Of a stretch of 30,696 bases of DNA, positions 24,243-30,696 are shown piece after piece. Position 1 is the first letter of the stretch, and each line of letters opens with the position of its first letter. The position numbers and the translations under genes were made by a program. The stretch lies in contig DGHL01000036.1 of the NCBI GenBank assembly GCA_002392645.1, positions 9,707 to 40,402 of the forward strand, read 5' to 3'. The stretch is from Prevotellaceae bacterium UBA3849. GTDB taxonomy: Bacteria; Bacteroidota; Bacteroidia; Bacteroidales; Bacteroidaceae. The notes under the pieces were generated by a model. It searched no databases. It saw nothing but the letters and a program-made list of their open reading frames with translations, and was not told the DNA's origin.

Positions 24243-27200
24243 TTATTTTACATACTTCTTGCCTCCACTGACAATGATGCCCTTGAAGCTGTCTGCCACG
24301 CGCTGACCTGCAAGATTGTATGACACGTTGCTTGTGCCTACCTCATTTTGTGCAGTTACTGTGCCAACGCCTGTCTCAATGCCATTACTTACGCTTTTAG
24401 ATGCCGCACTGAGTCCGCCAAATTCATTGGCTGCCTTGACGGTATAGGTGGCATTAGCGTCGTCGATAGTATAAGAGGTAGAAGTGGTGAAATCGTAAGC
24501 CTTACCGTCTTTCAACACTACATAGCATATAGCGTATGGCACTGCCTCCCATGAGATTTTGCCCTCTGTGACGCTTATTTCAGGTGCTGCTGTTGCCTGA
24601 CAGATAAGTTCTGGCTGCCATGCATCATTGCCGCGGAGCACGTTCTTGATGCTATACTGTGCAGCTTCCTCGTCGGTAAGGGAGTTCTTGGCATAGCCCT
24701 CTACAAGTTCGTTTGTATTGCGATCGGTATAGTAATAGTAGCTGCGCGATGCAGTGCTCATGGCATTGCCTTCCTTGTCTTTCATGTCATAGACTGCCCA
24801 GAGCTGTGGTATGCCACCCATCTTCTCATACCAGATGCCTTCGTATGTGGAAATCTCACAAGTGGTATGCAGGAATACGGTGATAGGATATGCGCTCCAT
24901 GGACGTCCGAAGTAGCATGCTACATCCTTTGGATTATCTGTCAGGGTTGAGGTGATGACGTTATTGTCGAACACATATCCCCACTTTGACTGCTTGGTGT
25001 GGCATGGCGCTACGATGTAACCGCCCTTATCACGTACGATGTTGATTGTATCACCGTCAAAATAGATGTCGCCCTGACCATAGATGAAGTCAACGGCACC
25101 CTCTATCCAAGAGTCCTTGACATACTGACGGTATGCAGAGTTATTGTAAGCGGTAAGGTATGTATCCTGATAAGATATGAGTCCGCACTTATTGAAGATG
25201 ACGCGGTCACCATCGGCGAAGAGTGCCAGGGCCTGTGGACCGTTCTTTTCATCGCGACCGTATGAGTTGACGAGGTTGATGCCTTCGAAATAGAGGTCGT
25301 TAGAGAATGCGTCAACAGTTGCACCTTCCTGTACGTTGAAGTTTGAGCCGTCAGACTTCAGTTCATAGACATCGCTGCTTGAAGGAGTAATATTACCCAA
25401 TGCACCGCAGAGTTTCTTATCCTCAATGCTTACGAGGTTACGATCCTCACCGATGAGGTGGATGTATGGCTTTTCCTTAGGAATGCTGACATGCTCCTTA
25501 TATACACCAGCCTTGATGAAGATAAGGTATGGAGAACCCTGGTTTGACGGAGCGGCATTGATGGCTTCCTGAACAGAGGTATAGTCGCCAGAGCCGTCGG
25601 CTGCCACCACTGCATCATAAAGACGCGCTGCAGGTTGTGGGCGGTCCGCTGTGGTAAAGTTGATGCTTATAGCCTCGTTATACACATTGCCTGACGCGTC
25701 GGTAACAGAACCTGCTGGGAGGGTAAAGGTATAAGGTGTAGAGAACTCAAGTGCTGAATATGCGAAGAATACTGAGTTGCCAGAAACGGTTGGCTGTATT
25801 GTCTCGCCATCAAGAGTGCCTGCGGCATTGGATGCCAAAGCAACTGTCTCGTCAAATGTAATGATGATGTTTCCAGAAGTGCTGGCAGTGCCATCATTCT
25901 GTGGTGTGGTAGCCGTGAGTACAGGTGCTGTCTTGTCATTCTCATCAACGCCGTTGTCGTATGTAACGAAGATGTTTGTAACGGCAGCACAGTCGTTGCC
26001 AGAACCTGTGATGGTAGCGTCAGCGGCTGGATGCATTCTTACATATACCTTTTCCTTGTTGTTGGCAGCCTCTGGCAATTCAAAGGTCTGTGTCTCCCAT
26101 GATGTATTTGTAGAGAAGTCATAGGCACCTAACTTATTCCATGTGGTATTGTCGGTGCTGTACTCTACGTCGTATGCTGTATAGCGGCTATAGTTGATTG
26201 CCGAAGCAGTCATCTTTACCTTGATGTTCTTCTTGCCTGTGGTAGAGAAGTTCCACTGGAAATAGTACTTGTCGTTGATATTCTGCCATGAGATAGCACA
26301 TGGGTGGCCTACCCAACCTGTATGTGAGAGCCATCCTACGGAAGTGGTTCCATCCTTTGTGAGGATCAGCTCGCCCTTGTTATCGTCAGAAGAATAGAAA
26401 TCGCCTACGCGAGACTGCTTTGGTGACTGCTCATACAAGTCCCAAGCTACGATATAGTCTGAAGCAGTATAGCTTGCCACTACATCCTTGTCGCCATTCA
26501 TGGTAAAGGTATAGGTCTTGTCTGTTGACTCTCCGTCATTCCATGAAAGGAAAGAGATGACTTCATTGTCACTGGCTGTGAGCTTGACAATGGTGCCTTC
26601 CTCATACATATTCTTGCCATCAACCACGACTGGGGTTGGAGCGACGCTTACAAGGTGATTGCTTGATACGCCCTGTATAGAATAAGAAAGGGCATAGGTG
26701 TTCTTTACTTCATAATTTGCGACGAAGGTCTTGCTCTTGTCCATCGTGGTGGTGTAATTGACACTGGTACCCACTACGTTGTTGTCACCGTCTGTCCAGT
26801 TAAGGAAACGATAGCCGAAGTTTGGAGTCGTTGACAAGGTTACCTCTGTGCCTTCCTCAAACTCTGAACCTGAAGGACTGACTGCTATGCTGCCTGCACC
26901 AGCAATGTTGGTAGAGACACTGAGAGGATAGGTGGTTTTGAATGTTTCTGCGTATGTACCTGTAACATTAATATAGTTAAGGTTCCAGTTGCTTGCATAG
27001 CCATTGGCTGCAACAAGGCGTACGATGACCTTTTCTTTGTTCTGGACTGATATTGACACGTTATTGTCATTATATATCCACCAGTTTGCCGCAGGAGTCT
27101 TCTCACCTGCTATCACCCATGTATTTCCATTGTCGGTAGAGACAACTATCTTCATAGGTGCAGCAGCATTGGCACCGTAAGCATAAGCGAAATTCACCTC

Positions 27201-27563
27201 TATATCCTTATAGTTAAGGGTAGGGAAAGATATCTCATAATATACATTATGCTGCGTACCGTCTGCAAAATCGGTTATATTGTTTGGCCTATCAGCGTTT
27301 TCTATGCGCAGCACCTTATTATTATAACCAGTACATACTTCCCAATAACGGTCTTTTGAGTAAGCTGTGAGATTGTAGTTGCTTGCATCTCCTACACAAG
27401 TAGTAGGTGAGATACTTGGTGCATCACCTTGATTGAACCACACTCTGGCCACATCTTCGGTGAAAGTCCACGATGCCAGAGTCGTATTCCCTGCCATCGA
27501 CGTCTGTATGGACATTAAAAATAATGCCACAAACGATAATAGATGTAATAATTGTTTTTTCAT
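24243..27563 (-). CDS. Secreted pectinesterase (CE8) with accessory modules
   Basis: Predicted pectin methylesterase, 1106 residues from the ATG at 27563. That start gives a signal peptide (MKKQLLHLLSFVALFLMSIQTSMA); the longer frame from 27620 would add 19 non-signal residues. Modules: ~28-205 jelly-roll carbohydrate-binding-like; ~213-370 two bacterial-repeat modules; ~372-530 a second jelly-roll-like region; ~540-638 Ig-like (Big_5 type); ~640-985 CE8; ~985-1060 FN3-like; C-terminal tail YNLAGQRVADSFKGIIVSGG. CE8 motifs are canonical: AGVYKEHV, YQDT (D800), VDFIYG (D825), FGRPW (R887). From the bacterial repeats to the FN3-like module it is collinear with the 19049-24010 protein, so the two are tandem paralogs. 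It has its own terminator and no 57-aa peptide follows it. Confidence 0.92.
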   Translation of the reverse strand: MKKQLLHLLSFVALFLMSIQTSMAGNTTLASWTFTEDVARVWFNQGDAPSISPTTCVGDASNYNLTAYSKDRYWEVCTGYNNKVLRIENADRPNNITDFADGTQHNVYYEISFPTLNYKDIEVNFAYAYGANAAAPMKIVVSTDNGNTWVIAGEKTPAANWWIYNDNNVSISVQNKEKVIVRLVAANGYASNWNLNYINVTGTYAETFKTTYPLSVSTNIAGAGSIAVSPSGSEFEEGTEVTLSTTPNFGYRFLNWTDGDNNVVGTSVNYTTTMDKSKTFVANYEVKNTYALSYSIQGVSSNHLVSVAPTPVVVDGKNMYEEGTIVKLTASDNEVISFLSWNDGESTDKTYTFTMNGDKDVVASYTASDYIVAWDLYEQSPKQSRVGDFYSSDDNKGELILTKDGTTSVGWLSHTGWVGHPCAISWQNINDKYYFQWNFSTTGKKNIKVKMTASAINYSRYTAYDVEYSTDNTTWNKLGAYDFSTNTSWETQTFELPEAANNKEKVYVRMHPAADATITGSGNDCAAVTNIFVTYDNGVDENDKTAPVLTATTPQNDGTASTSGNIIITFDETVALASNAAGTLDGETIQPTVSGNSVFFAYSALEFSTPYTFTLPAGSVTDASGNVYNEAISINFTTADRPQPAARLYDAVVAADGSGDYTSVQEAINAAPSNQGSPYLIFIKAGVYKEHVSIPKEKPYIHLIGEDRNLVSIEDKKLCGALGNITPSSSDVYELKSDGSNFNVQEGATVDAFSNDLYFEGINLVNSYGRDEKNGPQALALFADGDRVIFNKCGLISYQDTYLTAYNNSAYRQYVKDSWIEGAVDFIYGQGDIYFDGDTINIVRDKGGYIVAPCHTKQSKWGYVFDNNVITSTLTDNPKDVACYFGRPWSAYPITVFLHTTCEISTYEGIWYEKMGGIPQLWAVYDMKDKEGNAMSTASRSYYYYTDRNTNELVEGYAKNSLTDEEAAQYSIKNVLRGNDAWQPELICQATAAPEISVTEGKISWEAVPYAICYVVLKDGKAYDFTTSTSYTIDDANATYTVKAANEFGGLSAASKSVSNGIETGVGTVTAQNEVGTSNVSYNLAGQRVADSFKGIIVSGGKKYVK

Positions 27564-27617
27564 TGTTTTTTTTTTTGTGATAGAGTTAGTAATTGAGTTA
27601 GTGAATATTTCCGCTTG

Positions 27618-27625
27618 CAAAATTA
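27618..27625 (-). promoter_or_regulatory. -7 box candidate for the second pectinesterase gene
   Basis: Minus strand TAATTTTG followed by C, 54 nt before the start codon. The nearest TTTG upstream is 25 nt away, longer than usual, so only the -7 box is well supported. Confidence 0.4.
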
Positions 27626-27676
27626 CATATTATTTGAAACAAGCATTACACAAAATAATCTCAACGAATTCTCTTT

Positions 27677-27718
27677 TATATGGGTAAATTTATTTCTTTT
27701 TACCCATATATGGGGTAA
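27677..27718. promoter_or_regulatory. Operator-like inverted repeats between divergent genes
   Basis: TATATGGGTAAA (27677-27688) and TTTACCCATATA (27699-27710) are a perfect 12-bp inverted repeat with a 10-nt spacer. The right arm also forms a second, overlapping near-palindrome TTACCCATATATGGGGTAA (27700-27718). Three ATGGG(G)TAA half sites therefore lie in 42 bp, between the divergent pectinesterase and channel genes and over the position where the channel promoter should have its -33 box. A dimeric regulator binding site is a reasonable inference. Confidence 0.5.
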
Positions 27719-27734
27719 TTTTATTTTTTTTTAC

Positions 27735-27742
27735 TAACTTTG
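27735..27742 (+). promoter_or_regulatory. -7 box of the ion channel gene promoter
   Basis: TAACTTTG followed by C, 62 nt before the ATG at 27805. At the expected -33 position there is no TTTG; instead the operator-like palindrome ends about 16 nt upstream, which would suit a promoter depending on an activator. Confidence 0.55.
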
Positions 27743-27804
27743 CAACATAAAACATTATAACAAAGAAACTACATATCGACAGTTTATAATAGATACAAAA
27801 AACA

Positions 27805-28689
27805 ATGAACATAATATATTATCCTAAAAGGTTAGTCCAGGTAATAAAAGACAAAGAACGTCTATACAAAATATTGTTCACAGACGAAGACAAATGGTCA
27901 AGGCCTGTGGACATAACCATAATGATTGCTATCGTATTGTGCGCTATAAGCGCGGCAATGGAAAGCGTGGTGAAGGTTAACGATTTCTCGTTGCACGCCC
28001 TGCTGGCACTCGACCTTACGACGAAAGGACTCATTAAGGCGGCTATCATTATATTAGAGTATCTGCTCAGCTTCATCTTCACCGTAGAATACCTGCTGAG
28101 GGTTTACTGCTCACCACGCAAACGCGACTACACGCTGAGTTTCTTCGGTGTGATAGACTTCCTCGCAACAATGCCACAGTTACTAAGCGTGTTCTTCCCA
28201 CCACTGAGATACTTCTCCGTAATGCGTACCTTCCGACTGATACGCATTTTCAGGGTACTGAAACTATTCACCTTCATCAACGAAGGCATACTGCTGCTGG
28301 AGAGCATCAGACGAAGCATGACAAAGATTCTGGTCTATTTCCTCTTTGTTGTAGTACTCGTATGCATTATCGGCACTATAATGTATATAGTGGAATGTCA
28401 CCACCCAGGTACACAGTTTACTGACATACCTACAAGCATCTATTGGGCTATAGTAACACTCACAACAGTAGGTTATGGTGACATAACGCCCAATACAGGC
28501 ATAGGTCAATTCCTCTCTGGCGTAGTAATGATTCTCGGCTACACCATCATCGCAGTACCGACAGGCATCGTCTCTGCCACAATGATTGATGAAACGAAGA
28601 AAAAAGGCTCTAACGGCCGTTGCCCACGATGCAACCAAAAGACCGACCTCAATGCAAACTACTGCAAACACTGTGGTGAAAGACTATAG
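27805..28689 (+). CDS. Voltage-gated K+-type channel with C-terminal zinc ribbon
   Basis: Predicted inner-membrane potassium channel, 294 residues. S1 is about residues 35-52, S2 about 78-100, S3 about 112-130. S4 carries a charge every third residue: R141, R144, R147, R150, K153 (MRTFRLIRIFRVLK). S5 is about 172-196, the pore has the selectivity filter TVGYGD (221-226), and S6 is about 235-258. After a short basic linker the last 22 residues form CPRC...CKHC (C273, C276, C287, C290), a zinc ribbon of the double-cysteine type. The gene is monocistronic, divergent from the pectinesterase gene and convergent with the glycosyltransferase gene 31 nt downstream. The role (membrane potential, osmotic or pH homeostasis) cannot be read from sequence. 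Confidence 0.92.
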   Translation: MNIIYYPKRLVQVIKDKERLYKILFTDEDKWSRPVDITIMIAIVLCAISAAMESVVKVNDFSLHALLALDLTTKGLIKAAIIILEYLLSFIFTVEYLLRVYCSPRKRDYTLSFFGVIDFLATMPQLLSVFFPPLRYFSVMRTFRLIRIFRVLKLFTFINEGILLLESIRRSMTKILVYFLFVVVLVCIIGTIMYIVECHHPGTQFTDIPTSIYWAIVTLTTVGYGDITPNTGIGQFLSGVVMILGYTIIAVPTGIVSATMIDETKKKGSNGRCPRCNQKTDLNANYCKHCGERL

Positions 28690-28720
28690 GAAAACTCTGT
28701 ATGTTTGCATCAAGTCTTAT

Positions 28721-30223
28721 TCACCTTACTTTATATACGTGATAATAATTGCACTTACCCTTATATTGGTAATCTAAACCGTGATTTACCCTTTCCGCTT
28801 TCAAATCAAGGGAATCAGTCGTAAACACTACATCGCCAGACTTAATATTCTCTGGCACCATCACATCTGATATGTCATAAACAACATCATCTGCCATAGA
28901 AGGGAGAAGTACACCTATCTTCCATCGCACATCGTGTATCACATGTATTTGTCCCGATTTGTCCTGCAGCAGACTCAAGACAGGAGTCTTTTTATAAAGA
29001 TTGTCTATATTTGATTCGAACATTGGCATAACCATATATACCACGACTATCAATGAAGCCGCTATCCTTTTCCACCCAGTATTCCTCAAACAGTTTACTG
29101 CTGCAGGAATAACAAGTAGTAAAAGAGGTGATGCCGCCACCATATATCGATTTGTCTTATATGGAGCCAATAACATGACAACGAAGGTGTAAACCAACGC
29201 AGGATAGAATATATATGGTATCTTATACCCCCGATACTTAATTGCGATTACAGCCAAAAGTAACAATACAGGTATATATAACGTGTTATGCATCACCAAC
29301 AGTGCCCATGTCAATATTGAATCAAATAAACGCATGATGCTTCCACTTCCTAAAACCTTATTAGTTATTCGTTGGTCACCAGCAAAACCAAGGAAATAGC
29401 TTTGATAACACATCCAGCATATCGCCAGTGCAAAAAGCAATGAACAGGCATAGAAAGCCCATCCTCCCTTAAAATAATTATACTTGTATATCCACCAATA
29501 GAGAAACAATCCTAATACCGCAACCAATATAACCATAAAATATCCTGTCAACAATACTCCTGCTAACAAAACGGATGTGATTAGAAATACTTTTATATTA
29601 TATTTCCATACGCCCAAGACCATTGAGTTAACCATTTTAGTTATCCAGTATGCTAACAATAACACCATTAACATCTGTAAGCTATATGGACGTATAAACA
29701 AAGTATCAGATATTCCTCCTACCATTAAGGAGAAACAAAACAACGTAGTAAATATTGCAAGAATATCATCTTTATAATATAGCAACAAGAGTTTAAAGAA
29801 TACTATAAAACTCAAGACATATAATAGCATATTAAGAATAATACCACGTATCTGTATAGTCTTAATATCTGTCGTAACCGGACCTGCGAAGAAAACACGA
29901 AGGATAGAATAATAGAAATTAGTATGGTTATAGTCATACACATTGTGCCACATATACCTCAGGTCATGCAACACTCCTTTTACACGCGGATCATGTATAA
30001 AGTAAAGACTACGTAACTCCATCCCTGTAGCCCTCATTTTATCATCAATTTTGACATCTGGAGAATAATAGGCTCCATCACATTCTGCAATAGAGAATGA
30101 AGCCACCTCGTCTTCATGCATTCCTTCCTTTTGATTAGCCCAATACATGCGTACAATAAGGCCTATGACAATTATAAAAACAAAAAGACCAAGTCTTGAT
30201 TTAGTACACAATAAACTTCTCAC
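28721..30223 (-). CDS. GT-C fold membrane glycosyltransferase (ArnT/PMT-like)
   Basis: Predicted polytopic glycosyltransferase of the GT-C superfamily (GT39/GT83-like), which would move a sugar from a polyprenyl-phosphate donor to a lipid, glycan or protein on the outer face of the inner membrane; substrate unknown. The 500-residue protein has an N-terminal membrane helix (~12-26), then the acidic motif HEDE (36-39), the usual catalytic Asp/Glu position in the first loop, about ten further hydrophobic segments to residue ~405, and a soluble C-terminal domain of ~95 residues. The start is a GTG at 30223; in-frame stops (TAA TGA) lie 27-33 bases upstream and the next Met is at residue 26, inside the first helix, so GTG is the best choice. 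No glycan-biosynthesis neighbours are in the window. Confidence 0.85.
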   Translation of the reverse strand: MRSLLCTKSRLGLFVFIIVIGLIVRMYWANQKEGMHEDEVASFSIAECDGAYYSPDVKIDDKMRATGMELRSLYFIHDPRVKGVLHDLRYMWHNVYDYNHTNFYYSILRVFFAGPVTTDIKTIQIRGIILNMLLYVLSFIVFFKLLLLYYKDDILAIFTTLFCFSLMVGGISDTLFIRPYSLQMLMVLLLAYWITKMVNSMVLGVWKYNIKVFLITSVLLAGVLLTGYFMVILVAVLGLFLYWWIYKYNYFKGGWAFYACSLLFALAICWMCYQSYFLGFAGDQRITNKVLGSGSIMRLFDSILTWALLVMHNTLYIPVLLLLAVIAIKYRGYKIPYIFYPALVYTFVVMLLAPYKTNRYMVAASPLLLLVIPAAVNCLRNTGWKRIAASLIVVVYMVMPMFESNIDNLYKKTPVLSLLQDKSGQIHVIHDVRWKIGVLLPSMADDVVYDISDVMVPENIKSGDVVFTTDSLDLKAERVNHGLDYQYKGKCNYYHVYKVR

Positions 30224-30227
30224 AATA

Positions 30228-30241
30228 AAGATATATATCTT
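30228..30241. repeat. 14-bp palindrome just upstream of the glycosyltransferase start
   Basis: AAGATATATATCTT is a perfect palindrome starting 5 nt upstream of the GTG start on the minus strand, so it covers the usual ribosome-binding region. It could mask translation initiation or be chance in AT-rich DNA. Confidence 0.4.
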
Positions 30242-30523
30242 AATAACTCATTAAACAAATAATACCACTCTGTTTTTTCCAACTTCCATAAATCTCATCA
30301 CCTCTTCATCCATTATTACTCCACTATTTTCTTTCCTCTCTATATTCTTTGCGTTTCCTCTTTCCACTCAATATATTTCTTCATCTCACCCTTTCTCATT
30401 TATCATCTACATCCTCTCGTTCCACTCCCTGTCTTCTTTAATCCTCTAACGTACTCTAACTTCCTCTATTATTCCCTTTGTATCATTATAACACCAATAC
30501 CAATCTCTTCTATCTCTCACTTC

Positions 30524-30579
30524 CCTTATGACCTTATGACCTTATTACCTTATGCCATCATTACCTTATGCCCTTATGC
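30524..30579. repeat. 8-bp tandem repeat array (CCTTATGN)
   Basis: Seven consecutive octamers in perfect register: CCTTATGA twice, CCTTATTA, CCTTATGC, CATCATTA, CCTTATGC twice. Six of the seven start CCTTAT. The unit is not a multiple of three, and there is no ORF across it. Confidence 0.85.
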
Positions 30580-30628
30580 CGCACACCCCTTCATTCCTTT
30601 AATTCTTCATTCCTTCAATCCTTCCGCT

Positions 30629-30657
30629 CGGCGCTTGCGCCGCTTTGCTTTGCAAAG
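30629..30657. repeat. Paired hairpin CGGCGC-TT-GCGCCG and palindrome CTTTGCAAAG
   Basis: A perfect 6-bp GC-only hairpin with a TT loop (30629-30642) is followed 5 nt later by the perfect palindrome CTTTGCAAAG (30648-30657). The GC-rich block stands out sharply in this CT-rich stretch and no T run follows it, so it is not an obvious terminator. Confidence 0.6.
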
Positions 30658-30696
30658 AATCCTTCAATTTATCAATCCTTCTCTCCTCTCCTAAAC

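Larger units (their letters stand above)
30224..30696. other. Pyrimidine-rich gene-free stretch to the window edge
   Basis: These 473 bases contain no convincing gene on either strand. The + strand is strongly enriched in C and T (CCTC, TTCC, CTTC runs), i.e. the minus strand is purine-rich, unlike the rest of the window. It holds an 8-bp tandem array (30524-30579), TTCATTCC/TTCAATCC degenerate repeats (about 30590-30625) and two small palindromes (30629-30657). Confidence 0.7.

Noticed and set aside
28264..28671. 135-aa minus-strand ORF opposite the ion channel
   Set aside because: It mirrors the S4, pore and zinc-ribbon codons of the channel; no independent support.
30234..30340. Short minus-strand frame containing MDEEVMRFMEVGKN and ending before the glycosyltransferase
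   Set aside because: It is only about 20-35 codons, lies in purine-rich repetitive DNA where Glu/Lys/Arg frames arise by composition, and I see no start signal or relative in the window. A gene remnant cannot be ruled out.

Overview
The window looks like a chromosomal segment of a Bacteroidales bacterium, most likely Prevotella or a close relative (Segatella, Xylanibacter). The reasons are the Bacteroidota-type promoters (TTTG, about 20 nt, TAnnTTTG), the scarcity of Shine-Dalgarno sites, very large modular secreted proteins that end in a short GQ(R/P)V...KGI(I/V)(I/V)..GKK tail, and a class II xylose isomerase paired with xylulokinase. No rRNA, tRNA, CRISPR array, prophage or transposase gene was seen. 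The genus is an inference from style, not from a database match.

Layout. 1-1725 (+): 3' part of recQ, cut by the window edge. 1976-7112 (+): a giant secreted protein with seven ~130-residue repeats, then a 57-aa acidic peptide gene with its own promoter, closed by a strong hairpin terminator. 7308-8859 (-): a LolD-like ABC ATPase overlapping a CvfB-type S1 RNA-binding protein, driven by two stacked promoters. 9104-10084 (-): an unrecognised multi-pass membrane protein. 10319-13190 (-): a xylB-xylA operon whose 5' leader carries a ~200-bp element with 22-bp terminal inverted repeats. 13531-15802 (-): a secreted FN3-like/fib_succ_major-type protein followed closely by nadD. 16052-18316 (-): a 678-aa secreted modular protein followed by a second 57-aa peptide. 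18317-18851: a gene-free stretch with a palindrome, 22-bp tandem repeats and a terminator. 18852-27563 (-): two paralogous secreted pectinesterases (CE8); the larger one is followed after 26 nt by a third 57-aa peptide. 27805-28689 (+): a voltage-gated K+-type channel with a C-terminal zinc ribbon. 28721-30223 (-): a GT-C membrane glycosyltransferase. 30224-30696: a pyrimidine-rich, repeat-filled non-coding stretch.

How it fits together. The pectinesterases would remove methyl esters from plant pectin and xylBA would feed xylose into the pentose phosphate pathway, which suits a plant-polysaccharide degrader of the gut or rumen; there is no SusC/SusD pair or polysaccharide lyase here. The most distinctive signal is a family of three 57-aa peptides, all missing from ordinary long-ORF gene finding. 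They share an N-terminal (K/R)x(Y)I-x-P block, a central LAGS-like block and an AK...W...acidic tail, and each lies on the same strand directly 3' of a large secreted protein. I see no function for them from sequence; the pairing with big exported proteins is the thing to follow up.
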